Origin: Pseudeuparius sepicola
Lineage: Eukaryota; Arthropoda; Insecta; Coleoptera; Anthribidae
DNA: 64,000 nt
Direction: 5' to 3'
NCBI GenBank assembly: GCA_963920635.1
Contig: OY987305.1
Span: 9,463,153 to 9,527,152, forward strand
Below are positions 22,711 to 34,735 of this stretch, piece by piece; positions within the stretch are counted from its first letter, which is position 1; each line of letters begins with the position of its first letter. The notes beneath the pieces were generated by a model. It made no database searches, was not told where the DNA came from, and was given only the letters and a program-made list of their open reading frames with translations. The position numbers were made by a program, and so were the translations under genes.

Positions 22711-24019
22711 TTACTGCCGACTGGCAAACGACGACCTCGGCAGTTCTGGTTTAGCAGGAATGGTACCTCCAAATCCACCTCTCGATTGAAAACCAACTGT
22801 GGGGTTCTGAATGGGATTTCTGTGCCTCTCGATATGATCGGCGTTGACCAACCAGAAAGGGCGGTTTCCTTCCGGCCACTGCTGGAGTCTGTTGACCAAG
22901 TCGAAGTCACCGCGGGCGTCTATTGGAATTTTAGCTGTGGAGTCTTGGCCCAATCTGTTGTTTACGGATATTTCTGAGGAGGCATCTTCCGAGGAGTCCT
23001 TGAAACGGCTGGCAAGCTCTGGGTATCCTTTTGGGCTGAGCCCTGCGTATGTTGGACGTTGGCTCATGACGGCCGCGGTCAAGGAAGCGATCAAAACTAA
23101 TACTTTCTAGAAAGAAAAGGGGAGTTTAGCGGGGTACGGGTTTGTCATATTCGGTTAAATTTAAAAAAAAACGATAACATTTAAAAAATGAAACTGCGTA
23201 TACACATTTATTTAAATCTGTCAATTGCAATGCGGATAAAACGAAACAAAAAGATGAGTTGTTTCATATTTCAAAATAAAAACGCCAGAATGTGCCGATT
23301 CATATCCAATTGATTTTTTTGAAAAGAGTATAGAATACAGTGGTTTTACCCTTTGAATTTGCTGCGATGGAGATACAGTTCACAGAACACAATACAAATA
23401 TTTAATTGCATAAATAATCGAGTAAAATTTTGTCTGAAAACCTAGCTAGAGCAATTATTTTTGTACAAGGAATTTCCGAAAAGCATTTTCGAAACAAGAA
23501 ATCGTAATACTATTAGTCACACAGTAATTAGCTAATATAATCATTTGCCTAAATGAAAAACTAGTACCTAGCTACCTATCTCATTAGCCATTAAGTATGG
23601 CATGAAAATGAATATAAACATTGAGTAAAGGAATAATATTCCTTTACTCAATGATATAAATCAATATACAGAATACAGCAAAAATGTTAATATAGTAGTT
23701 GACTTGCCTTTTGGTAAAATATAGAAAATCGTTTTTTTTATAGAAAACAGAGTGAGCATTTGTTTTTGAACAACAATAATTTCTATAATAATAAATAATA
23801 AAATATGAAAGAACGCGTTTAATTAAAGCGATAATAATTATAGATTCTTGAAGTACTCAAACAAGTTATACTTATCAGTGTGACTTTTGGCTTCTGCAAG
23901 TCAATGTTCTAAGATTTTATCTGCATTAATTTCAAATTTAAATTTGCGGCTTGCAAAAACACGAAAAGTTAACAAAGGATCAATCAAAAAAACGGTAATA
24001 AATAATATTCTCTTACCAT
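22711..24019 (-). CDS. Small secreted insect protein, 2 exons
   Basis: Exon 1 contributes only the ATG (24019-24017), followed by the donor GTAAGAG. Exon 2 runs from 23106 to the stop at 22711, preceded by a TTTCTTTCTAG acceptor. The product is 132 residues. MKVLVLIASLTAAVMS is a clear signal peptide and the mature protein would start at QRPTYAGLSPKGYP. The rest is hydrophilic and ends in a Gly/Pro/Arg-rich tail. NRPFWLVNADHIERHRNP looks conserved-like. There are no cysteines in the mature part, so it is not a cystine-knot peptide. I do not recognise the family with certainty; a secreted humoral, cuticular or reproductive protein is possible. The sequence is more GC-rich than its surroundings, as expected of real coding DNA. 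Confidence 0.75.
23612..23660. mobile_element. 35-bp palindrome with 7-bp direct repeats
   Basis: CATTGAGTAAAGGAAT and its complement (23619-23653) enclose AAT. ATATAAA occurs directly on both sides (23612-23618 and 23654-23660). The arm resembles the hairpin at 9154-9178 (TTGAGTRAGGAATAAT). It lies in the intron of the small secreted gene. Confidence 0.65.
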
Positions 24020-24071
24020 AGTGATGAAATTAATTGTATAAAAACTAAACCGGGCACACAAGTAGCAATTA

Positions 24072-24105
24072 CTGGATGTATAAACAATGATTGTTGTTAT
24101 TATAC
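24072..24105 (-). promoter_or_regulatory. Core promoter of the small secreted gene
   Basis: On the minus strand a TATAATA at about 24099-24105 lies about 26-30 bp before a CAGTA initiator-like site near 24073. That would give a leader of roughly 50 nt before the ATG at 24019. Confidence 0.4.
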
Positions 24106-24821
24106 AACCTCGTCGAATGTTGCTCTGACGGCTACTGAAGTCCGGGCCGCCTGCCGCAACAATTTATGCTGTACAAAAATGTAAATTTCCCGACGAGTCG
24201 CCGATTACAAACGTGAACCTGGAAGAAATGGAAAACCCCGGTACCTGAGAACTGAGAATGCACTTCTTTGCGCGTCACGATTCCCATATATTGTTTTGTA
24301 TATTTATATAGTGGGGCAGGTTATTTTATGCTTTATACTTAATATACTTAGACATTCATTAAGATTTCAAATGAACAAAAGTCTTGGGAAAGTTTTATGG
24401 GTTTTACCAATCAACTTTTTGTATACAAGTATGTTCTTCTAGAAAAAAAATAGTATCTTTATTGCAAAGTAGTCACTGGGTGTGGGCAAAAGTCATGGTC
24501 ATACAGTCATGGTCGCAACAAGGGCGCAACAGATTGTATCTTCAGCTCATCTGTTATGACTCAGTGCTCTTTCCTTTGTTATCTACATTGGTATGCCTTT
24601 CCTCTATAATATAAAATCGCCAGGGGGCCTTACTATTGATTATGACCAATTGGTTGATAGTGTTGGTAAACCCACATAAACATTATAACAACAATGATAA
24701 CTTTACGCAACTTTCTACTTTTATCTAGTCAACTATATTTTTAAAATAATTATAGGGGCACCTTTTTAATAGGTAGATTAGATTATAAATAATTTCATTG
24801 TTTCACTTTTTCAGAAGTAAT

Positions 24822-25420
24822 AATAGTTATTTATGTACCAAGGCACTGAAGTTCAACTTTTTATGACTCATATGAAATTTAGTTGCCGAGGCCTCTGGCC
24901 GAGGCAAATAAACCACATCAGTCATAAAAAGAACTTCAGTGCCGAGATACATATTATTTTTTTAAAATCGAAAAAAAATGTTTTATTAGGCAAGAAAATA
25001 ATCATACGGGATCACCCGTCCATGAACCAACTGCTTGACTTTGACGATCGCTCTACCTAGGCCAAATATGACAAGGCACGTCGCCTTCGAACAGAAAAAC
25101 CAAACTGCTGCTTGTTGTGCAACCTCCCTAACAAATCAATTATTGATATTCAAACCTACAAAAATATTTCTCCTGAAAGATTGCGCTGCTATAGATAACA
25201 ATTTCGCAATGTGTACGAAAATTAAATGGGCCTTTATTGGCCGGGTTTTGAATATTTGGTCACTTTTGACGGGCGAGGGCTCCGCATCTGACGTTTGATG
25301 TTTACATCTCGCCAAGGCCTACTTATTGAAAAAATCGTACAATAATGGGCTACTTCAGTGTCGATTTCTGAGCTTTTAATGGCGATTTTGAGACACTTCA
25401 CTGCCGATTTCAAGAAAAAG
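24822..25420. mobile_element. Single arm of the 52.7-kb foldback element
   Basis: It begins AATAGTTATTTATGTACC and carries the complete arm-terminal hairpin GGCACTGAAGTTC...GAACTTCAGTGCC. It then follows the arm to CTGCCGATTTCAAGAAAA. No second arm follows. Confidence 0.8.
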
Positions 25421-26519
25421 TATTGCTTCAACAAGGTTTCAACAGTCATTTCAAAGAAAAACATAATTTTAAAGCGGGGTAGGTAGCATATCAGGGTTGT
25501 AGTCATAGTTTTGTTAGACTATGACAATATATCGGGGATTTTTGAAACATACAGGATACAGGGAAATAGAAAACTTTTGTTCATTTCGTTTAAATTTTAC
25601 TGTAGGTACCTAAATAGTGTAGCCTACTGCGGTTTGTACTCTACTACACTCTACGGTGTGATAACCTATTCTTAGTTTTTATTAGAAAGTGTTGATTGGC
25701 GCTCTTTGATGGTGGTACAATATTTTGTTTTTATTTCTTTGAAAAAATAACATGATAACATGCGTATTTCTGGAAGTCTATATATTATTTGCCACCAGTA
25801 CAAATATTTTTTCAAAGATGCTCCTTTTATCATTTGAACATTTTATAATATGTTTTTTCTTATTTAATGATTTTTAGAAAAGACAAAAGTAAACATTTCA
25901 AACCCTTTTTGTTTTTATTGTTCTTTGAGAAGAGACATAAACAAAAAACTTTTTTATTATTGGATATTGGATAAATAAGCAAATGTGCGTCATAAATTTT
26001 AATATTGGTCCATATTTTAAAGGAAAAATTTTTACATTCATTGTACCATTGAATAAGGAAATCAATGATTGTACTTCGTATGTGTTATTACAACAAATCC
26101 AAGAGCTTGGAGAAGATTTTTATTCTTTCAGATTGTTCTACCTATTCCTAGGAACTTCACCATATTTGCAAACCGCGGTGGATCCTGGAAAGAAACATTA
26201 TTGTGATATAAAAGTATAGTATCAACACAGATGACTGAACCGTATCAAGTTCCACTTCTTGATTTTAAATAATGAAGACATTTTTTTTACAACTAAATGA
26301 AAATGATCTGTAATTTTTCTATGAAAACATTAAACATCATTTTGCCACTGAGGATTCATCATACACTCATTTTTGCAAGTCAGCATATAAACCTCAAGCA
26401 ATGTGGGTGCAGTTGTCCTTGCAATAAATCTAATAAGAAAAACTTGTATCAACGAAATTTGTTAAACCACAATAATTATTGGAACATTTTCCGAATAACA
26501 ATAGAATAAGTATAATCAC
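25421..26519. other. Anonymous DNA with short open frames
   Basis: Two neighbouring plus-strand frames (25983-26219 and 26297-26509) have no recognisable product. They may be chance frames. Confidence 0.3.
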
Positions 26520-26873
26520 TATTCAATTTCAATGCCCACCATTGGTATCTCGGCTGTGGTTGCTCGAAATTTAGGGGGCCTAGCAATTTTCTGAAACTGG
26601 CATCGAATTGGACATGACCAAGAACCTAAAACTACCAAGTTTCATTCAATTCTGGTAACCAATGTCAAAGATACAAAGTTTTGAAAAAATAATAATTTTG
26701 TCGTTTTGTGATTATAAATCATGACCGAATCGAGATATCTGAGATTTAATAACAGAATATTGTAGAGATAGAGCAACTTTTGTCTAATTTGACCGATGTT
26801 GTATCTTTCATAGTTTCCGGGAGACCAATGGTGAGCATCGAAATTTCCACCACCCTGTATATATATTTGTCAT
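26520..26873. mobile_element. Remnant inverted-repeat element ending CACCCTGTATA
   Basis: CCACCATTGGT near 26538 is mirrored by ACCAATGGTGAG near 26825. The right end CACCACCCTGTATA is the same kind of terminus as the TACAGGGTG-ended palindromes elsewhere in the window. The left terminus is eroded. Confidence 0.45.
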
Positions 26874-27862
26874 TCATTCATCGCAGTCTAAAGTAGGTAT
26901 ATGTACATATATTATAATTTCAATTTCAGCTGTCGTGAAAAAAAGAAACGTGAAGAAAAGACGGAAAATTCTTAATAAGACTTATCGATTTTAATTTAAA
27001 CAAGGCAGTATTAAATTATGCATTCTATACTGAGAGACTTAATCCTTGGTTACTTCTCCGAGGTTCTATATAATGCTACATAAATTTTATTGGGAAAATC
27101 AAAGCCAAATCAAGAAACAATTTTCCTTCTCTATATTCTATAATTATAATAATACCACAGCCCAGTAAATGGCTTATTTATCCATTTACTTTGTATCAAA
27201 GTAAATGTAGTAAAAACTATGGCCTAAATAAGTAAATAAGACATTTTTTAATCTACGCATGCCAATTTTCTGGACCAGTCAAAAAGTAAAAATAGCAAAC
27301 AAAATAGGCGACGAGTCTCGATGTTTTCACGGAAAAAAACTTTTTTCTTTTTCACACTGTATCTATTGTTTTGAATTTATTAACATAATAAAAAATAAAA
27401 CCTAAGCCGCATAATTATATTGTTTGTTCGTCATCAAACCGAGTAGACTTTCTCTGATGTCCTTGATTTTCAAATTTTTAGGTGCCGATGAAGGTATTTT
27501 AAATTGAGGCGAAAGCAACGGGTAAGTCAAATGTAAGAAAACTAAAAATATAATTAGTTTTTGTTTTATAATAGCATAAATGGAACCAGGCAATTTTGAT
27601 GTAATATTTCTCATAGAAATGTCATTTTTGATAATATCAAGTAGCTGATTTCAGAAACGTGTGTATTAGAAATATTTTTTTAAAAAATTGAGAAAGTTTT
27701 TTTATTAACTCTGTTAAATGCTTTGATTGTATAGTACTTATACTTGGATTTAACACAGGTGCAAATTAAAAAAATAAGCCACAGCTAAAGTCGGAGAAAT
27801 TTTGCTTGTAATATTTTCTGGAGTGAATGCAAATAGTACATACCACAAAACTTTCATTTATT
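26874..27862. other. Intergenic DNA 3' of GTPBP3
   Basis: There is no gene I can support. A small double hairpin (CATTTACTTTG-TAT-CAAAGTAAATG, 27183-27207, with a further AGTAAATGG copy just before it) is present. Confidence 0.4.
27857..27862 (-). terminator. Polyadenylation signal of GTPBP3
   Basis: AATAAA on the minus strand directly follows the TAA stop codon at 27863-27865. Confidence 0.45.
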
Positions 27863-30260
27863 TTATTTTCCAATACAAAAATCCCTAAAAATAATATCTA
27901 ATAAATCCTCGCTAGTCACGGTCCCAACAAGTTTCCCTAAATGTCGCATCGCTCTTTTCAATTGTTCAGCCATTAAAACCAAATCTCCTGAATCGTCTAT
28001 CATGCAATCAAGTTCTTCTAATGCTAACTTTAAACAATGCAGACAATCCTCGAGATGTTGTCTATGTCTCATTTGGTTCATACTTGGATGGCCTGCAGAA
28101 GGCTCTCCACATCTAACATTTGCAAAAAATTATATCCAAATTGTTAAAAATGTATTTAGTTACTTACAAAGACTTTAATTTGATGCTTAAGTTGTCAACA
28201 AAGTCACTCAGTCCTTGCTCGGTTTTACATGACAATTTTATAACTGCATCGTCGATGTTAGAAATGGGTTTGTGACCTAACAGATCAGTTTTGTTTAAAA
28301 CGATTATATGTGCTCGATTTCGAAAATCTTCCACTTTCAAATTTAAATGTTCTATATAATATTCAAGAAAATCGCTAAAACCTTTACATAAGTTATTTTT
28401 CAACCAATTCAAGAACTTTCCACAATCAACTAACAATATAATCAAATCGGCATTCTTGTAGCTTTGTAAAGCTCTGCTAATACCTTCTTTTTCAATGATA
28501 TCTTTAGTTTCAGATCTTAACCCAGCAGTGTCAGCTAATATAAGCGGATATCCTCCAATATTTAACGTAACTTCTAAAATATCACGAGTTGTGCCGGCAA
28601 TTGGAGTTACAATAGCCGCAGGTCTTTGACCTAAAATACCACACAACTAAAAGCAATTAGAAAACATTTCTAAAACTAATCATTTAAAAGTATTATATCC
28701 AATAACTTACATATTAAATTTAATAAACTACTCTTCCCAGCATTTGGTTCACCAAGAATAACAGTTTGCACACCAGTTCTTAACATTTCTCCCTTTCTAC
28801 CATCTTTCAAATGTGTTTCAATTTCTGTGATTAAATTTTTTAAATTATTTCCAACATTTTGTAATAGTCCGAGTTCCAAAGTTTCAGTCTCCTCAAAATC
28901 TATGTGAGCTTCAACATTCGCTACACTTTTCACTAAAATTTTCTTCCATTTGTTGTAAACAGCACTCAATGCACCTTGTGTTTGCAAGAAGGCCTATTGT
29001 TAAAAATATACATCAGACGTATATGAAAGTCGGTATACGTCTTACGCTCTCATTGGCGAGTTGAGTCACGTGACTTCATTTAACTCCATACACGTCCGAA
29101 GTAAACTGATTTAGATACGTTGGAAGTGCATTTTTCTCAAGCATCATTGCAATAAGGAGCGTATGCCCTCCTTTTTCGGCGATGGGCGCTGCGGTATATC
29201 GGGCAAAAATAGTGGGATAGCCAAAATTTCGCGAAAATCGGGGGTGGGTTACAGTGCCGAACGTCGGACGAAAATAGGGGATACCTAGCCAAAATTCCAA
29301 GAAAACCGGGGGTGGGTTACACCATTGGAAATAACGGCCACTTCTTTTTTCATACAGCAGCTTGCATCGCTGCCGACTGCCACAATATGGTGCGAATGTC
29401 CCCTTCTTCATACGGCAGAACCTATTCCTCAAAAAAGAGGGCATATGGTCCTTATTGCAAAGATGCTTGAGAAAAATGCACTTCTAACGTATCTAAATAA
29501 GTTTACTTCGGACGTGTATGGAGTTAATTGTACATCCAAAGAAGTCACGTGACTCAACTCGCCAATGAGAGCACAAGACCTATACCGACTTTTACATACG
29601 TTGGACGTATAAATAGCCACTGCCTAAAATATATTAATTAGACAAGTTCATTTCGTGTCTACCTGTTTTCTTTGAAGTTCAGTTTCTGCCTGCAATAAGT
29701 CTGCCAAGCCTTCAACCTCGGTCAAATCTAATTTTCCATTATTAAATGCCCTGCGTGTAAATTCGCCAGGTTCGGCTAACCTACAATTCTGAATACTTCC
29801 GAGAGCATCAAGTACCGAATTTATGACAGCAATACCACCATGAACATGTAATTCAAAGCTGTCTTCTCCAGTAAAGCTCCTCGGTCCTTTAAAATAGTAT
29901 TATTAGTCAACGGAGAAAATTACTTGCATGTCTAACCTGGAAACCAAACTACTAGACCTTTATCTAGGTCTTCTTTGGTTTTAGGATGTTTTATACGTTT
30001 TAAAAGTGTTGTTCTTGGTGAGGGAAGTTCATTAAGGTCGATTATTTGTTTTAAAGCTGTACTTGAAGCTGGTCCCGAGATTCGAATAACTGCAACTCCA
30101 CATCTTCCGTAACCTAAAATTATATATCATAAGTTTTGGTAATTTAAATCATTATTTATTTATTACCTGAAGACAATGCAAAAATTGTAGATGAACATCG
30201 TTGAAATGTTTGGAAATTAGGCTTTTGAAATTTCAAAGCTTTTTTGACAAAGACCAACAT
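27863..30260 (-). CDS. GTPBP3: GTPBP3, mitochondrial tRNA-modification GTPase
   Basis: The six exons are 30260-30167, 30113-29937, 29886-29663, 28993-28711, 28630-28168 and 28112-27863. All junctions are in phase and the product is 496 residues, the usual length of the family. With MTO1 it makes the taurinomethyl-type modification of wobble U34 in mitochondrial tRNAs, as MnmE does in bacteria. A basic, acid-free N-terminus ([16 protein letters not shown]) fits a mitochondrial presequence. The TrmE N-domain shows [15 protein letters not shown] and [15 protein letters not shown]. The inserted G domain has GEPNAGKSS (246-254), TTRD (273-276), DTAG (293-296) and NKTD (372-375). The protein ends in CIGK, with the conserved catalytic-region cysteine. 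The acceptor at 28630 rather than one 16 nt earlier is fixed by the frame and by the conserved ICQRPAAIV. Intron 3 contains a palindromic MITE. Confidence 0.95.
29005..29612. mobile_element. Palindromic MITE in GTPBP3 intron 3
   Basis: The left part (AAAGTCGGTATA, GCTCTCATTGGCGAGTTGAG, GTCACGTGAC, ACTCCATACACGTCCGAAG) is mirrored on the right in the same order. The arms are about 190 bp, with TATA at both outer ends. Each arm carries a CACGTG. The loop has two direct GGGGGTGGGTTAC copies. Confidence 0.85.
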
Positions 30261-32400
30261 TTTGTAGGTTATAATATATCAACAGATAAATCAAAAGTAA
30301 GGAGGTGAGCTTTCTGACTTCTGACATACTTTTATGTCAAGGATATTTTTATGCAGGGAACGATACAACATGTCTGAACCGGTTACAGGTAGTGCAGTGC
30401 ATTTATGTCGTTTTAAGGACATATTTTTCGCAAAACTTTTTTCAAAACAATTTTCAAAAAGCCGCATAGACTAAGTATGACATTTATGACAGCTTCATTT
30501 CGTGCATCGAATTTCGGTCGAGTTAAAAAAGTTAAACCATTTACTACACCGGCATTAAGGAACGCTAAAGCAGTGCGCATAGTGCAAAAAGTGCGACATT
30601 AAAAGACGGGTCAGTTAAAAAAGTGCGAATGGTTGTACTTATCGTACGCAGGATTAGAATAACAACCAGAATCTTTCTAATCTAAGGGAAGTAGGTGAGA
30701 TAGATTACTGAAAGGAGCATTCCATTTAAACTGCAGAATATCCCACGTTTGGGTTAGGTCGGCAGAATACAAAACGAATTTCATCGTCATGAACCGACCA
30801 CAAATGACAAAAATAGTGGAATCACAAATCACAATCTAATTCTGTTCGAGATTCTGTGGTTCGAGCGTTTTTTCAAACGATATTTTTGAACTTTACAGCT
30901 TCATCCACTTGTTGCACCTGTATATTATATTTACAATAAGTAACACATTAAAAAAACATGTCCTACATAGGAAGTCCTTAAAAAATATAAAAAATATTAT
31001 ATCTTCGCGTAGTTATTTTTCTTCCGCAAATAGTCTCAGTCATTAAAGTGCGCAACCCAACAATAAATAGGACATAAAACAATTACAAATCAAGGAAGTA
31101 ACTGTAGCACGTAGGCAATACGGGTAACCAGCTACGCGCAAGGCCCAGTGAAAATAGTTTTGGCACGGAAAAACGCAAAAGAATTTTGAAACGTAGTTTC
31201 CTTCTGGTGAATCATAAATCATGTATTTGAACCAGTAGACGAATAATGGTGAGAGGTATTAGTCATCGACAGTAATTTTAATATGGCGCGCCATGCGCCA
31301 TACGCCAGTGTGAAATTCAGGCAGCCAATAGGAAGCCGCATTTCAATACAGGCATGTCGTGAATGGCGGGAAGCAGCGCTGCCAGACTTCGCACATCGTC
31401 GGATGTTCCCATGTTTTTTGGAAATTTTCTCTCTCACCGATAAAGTTTTAACATAAAGGCATAACACGTTTACCATAGCATATACGAGGGTTTGTTTCTT
31501 GATCTTGACTTAACTTAAGAACTGCATAGTGTTATTTGTGGATTTTTCCCCTATATTTCCTTTTTTCAAAAAAGTAATACACAAGAAAGTTTTTTTAGAT
31601 TATTGGGTACCCAGTAATGACAAACAATTAGTTCGGTAATCAATAGTTTTCGAAAAAAAATGCATACCTAAAACTATGTTTTATGCATTTTTTATTTTAT
31701 ATTTATTATTTATTATTATTTTTTTATTATTATTGTTATATCTTACAATGACGCACCCTTTATATTTTTGCATTTTTGAAATGTGCTCGTCAAGGCAATG
31801 GAAATGATATAAAATGTTGTGCCATATTTTTCCCGTTTTTCAAATATTTCGCTTTCAAATTTTATACTAAATTTATAGGTAATAAATTTTCAATGTTTGA
31901 AAAACTTTAATTTTTTAACGTCAATATTATATTAACTTATTTTTATTTCTTTTACTTAGGCATTTGTACATACCAAATATTTGTCAGTTATTAAATAATA
32001 ATATATAAACAGTACATCAGGTAGGTTCGTAATTAATTAATGAAGTGCAAATAAAATATATGGCAGCAATAAAAATGTATACTTAATATTAATAATTATA
32101 TTAAGCAAATTAGGTGGATATGCCTGTGCAGGTAATAAACGAATTTTTATTTATTGTATTTTATATTTACATTAACCTATTTCTTGTTTCTAACACCTAT
32201 CAATGAATAAAATATAAACCTATAAGCTTTAAATGATGACCAGCCTAGAAATATAAACAAAAAATGTATTAATAAAATGCGGGCAATTTCTGTAGATTTT
32301 CACTTGTTTCTCGTGATTTCGAACCGGCCAATAGTGGCAACGTCGCCCCGATGACTCATTACCATTCCTAATAACCAGCAGCATTGGCATATTAGCTTTG
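30261..32400. other. Upstream region of GTPBP3 and intergenic DNA
   Basis: The GTPBP3 promoter must lie just above 30260, but I see no clear TATA box. The rest has no gene I can support. Confidence 0.35.
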
Positions 32401-32612
32401 GTTGGCTAGTTGTTCGTGTTAATAATTTGGTTTTGTAGTAACGTAAGAAAATATAAACAAAGTGAAAATCGTGAAAACATAAAAAAACTGTCGTGACAGT
32501 GTGTTGGCGGTGCTGTTTCTGAATGTAAATGATGGTTTAATTCATATTGAAGGAGCTAATGTTGGAATTTCGTTCCAGTTTCCACAAAAACTTCAAACTT
32601 TTTACGTGGGTG
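32400..32612 (+). promoter_or_regulatory. Possible 5' exon with GTAAGT donor
   Basis: A less AT-rich block ends in a strong donor (GTG|GTAAGT, intron from 32613). An ATG at 32559 opens 18 codons (MLEFRSSFHKNFKLFTWV) up to the donor. It could be a leader exon of the phosphatase gene 8.5 kb downstream: the first coding exon there is preceded by an acceptor-like CCTGTTCCAG at 41078 and an in-frame stop at 41082, so a join would be untranslated. This is inference from splice signals only. Confidence 0.3.
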
Positions 32613-34476
32613 GTAAGTTTTATTTATTTACATATTTGGCATTTGACACGTGGGAATTATTGTGATAACAATTTGTTGTTGTCAGAGAAGGACATGCATT
32701 ATTTAAGGGTGCACTGAATTAAAAAAGGACTAACCCTTCAATTAGGCACTTATAAAATATGTATTGTACATATATTTTTTGTGCTTGTGGTTGGTTGTCG
32801 TTTCTGTCATATACCTAGATTTACAGATTTTTCTATATTATATTTTATAACAATTACTTAGGTACATGTCTTTATAATTTTAGGTAGGTACGTACCATTT
32901 ACAAGGAATGCCCAACAAAAAAAATTCTTATTTTTACTTTAGTTTTTTTGTTCGTATTATATTATGTTCTTAAGATAAAAATAAAATATTACTTGTAGAA
33001 TAAGTTACTATTACCCACGTAGATTTTCATATTTAAAATATTTCACATTAGGTAACGTCCAAAGAAAAACGTAGCAAAAGCTAAAATATTACCTACCTAG
33101 GTATTTGTAGAGACTATGCCGGGCGCGTTCGACAGTGATGAATTCAACACCAAAAATAGTTTTCTGTCTGAATATAGAAGGGTACAAAAAGAAAGTATGA
33201 GTCACTCTTTAGGTATACCTATTCTTCAATGGCATGGGAGTTTCTTGGCGTTCTGAAATTTTCTCATCGTCTTTCACTTACCTTAGGTAGGTGCTTGTAC
33301 CTATATCAGTGTAAGATAAATTTGAAATAATACCCTTACAAATAAATGAATCAGATTTATTTACAGTACTTTATCTACAATTTTATCATTTTAATTATCG
33401 CCAACGACACTAGCTTTACGAAAAATATCTATGTTAATTATTTATCATTTTTATTTTTGAAGTCAAACGTGGTCAAAACCTCAATGAATACTGACAACAC
33501 GATGGAGCAACTACAGTAATAATATGTTTGTAAGTGACACGTTATTAAATGATTGTTGTCAACAGACAGGTAAAAACTCGGGTAAAAACTATTTTAAAAT
33601 TTAAGCATCACTCAAACATAAAATCCTATTTTCAAGTTTAAAGATCCTACCTGTATTTTGAAAACTATATTCTTTATGTCCTAAATAAAGCCAACTTCGG
33701 TCATATTTAGAAATTAATTTTGTTGCAATAAATATATATTAGGTTTGGTATTACACATCGACTGGTTGATGAAATCATGTTACAGTATATTATAATAAGT
33801 TTATTTATTCAAATTCCGACGATCCTCACCTAAAATATATTTAAAGAAGCTGTTATTATTGCATGTGAAATTAAACGACAGGTTCTTACCTATACACGCA
33901 TCATCTAGTTGCATTATGTTAAGTAGGCACTTACAGGTTGTTCATGCAAACATTTTAAGTTAAATTCTAAAATAGAGATTCATCCAGAAAATATACAAGA
34001 TCCATAATTATTTGCCTGGTTATGATTGGATTGGCCGCCATATCAGCATTTGAGTGGATGGCATATTCGAGGGTATCATCTATATTCCACAAAAAAACAT
34101 ACAAATCGCTTAAATAGTACTTAACCAAATACGGTACGGATAATTTTTACATTTAAATATTAGGCTTTTAAATAAACAACATATTTTTATAGTCGCACCG
34201 TATTAGATCTAATCTAAATTGTACCTGTTATCACATTCAGGCTATTTTTATGGCTCTTCTCGTATCCCCATTATTGATGCTTACAATAGACCTGCCGGCG
34301 CCAAGTCCCAAATTGCAGATTTCACGTGATTAGTGATTGCAACGTGGTCATTCGTGATCGTGATTCCAAATATTTCAATGAGATTCGGTTTGATTACAAC
34401 ATACCAAGTTCTTATTGTTAAATGGGTTATTATTATTGGTCATTTTTACAACTCTTTTTATGGGGAATTCGATAAT
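32613..34476. other. AT-rich DNA, no gene established
   Basis: A 47-codon frame at 33115-33258 starts MPGAFDSDEFNTKNSFLSEY after an acceptor-like TATTTGTAG. It has coding-like composition but no recognised relative. Confidence 0.3.
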
Positions 34477-34735
34477 GATATTGTCGAGGGGTCTTCAGGT
34501 ACTTTGATTTTTGATACACCTACTGCAGAAAGCTGCAGTACCTAGTAAATATGCAGGTCCTGCATCAATAGGTATAGGTACTGCATGGACCTGCTCAAGT
34601 ACTGCCGAGTCCTGCATAAATACTGCAAGGTTCTGCACATGTACATGTACTTCAGAGTCCTGCCGAAGTACTGCAAATGTCCTGCATACAAATTTCTACA
34701 CCTACTGCAGAACCTGATGACCCCTCGGATATTGT
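34477..34735. mobile_element. hAT-like miniature element with 8-bp TSD
   Basis: The element occupies 34485-34727. GATATTGT stands directly on both sides (34477-34484 and 34728-34735). The terminal inverted repeats are CGAGGGGTCTTCAGGT and, on the other strand, CGAGGGGTCATCAGGT. The 243 bp interior is a dense array of diverged GTACTGCA and CCTGCA units in both orientations. An 8-bp duplication is characteristic of hAT transposons. There is no coding capacity. Confidence 0.8.

Noticed and set aside
24835..25298. Frames in the 24.8-kb and 52.7-kb repeats as a shared small protein family
   Set aside because: The similarity exists because they are copies of the same foldback arm. The frames are not conserved in length and cross the arm-tip hairpin.
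29076..29444. 122-codon minus-strand frame in GTPBP3 intron 3
   Set aside because: It spans the arms and loop of a palindromic MITE and has no relation to the GTPBP3 frame.
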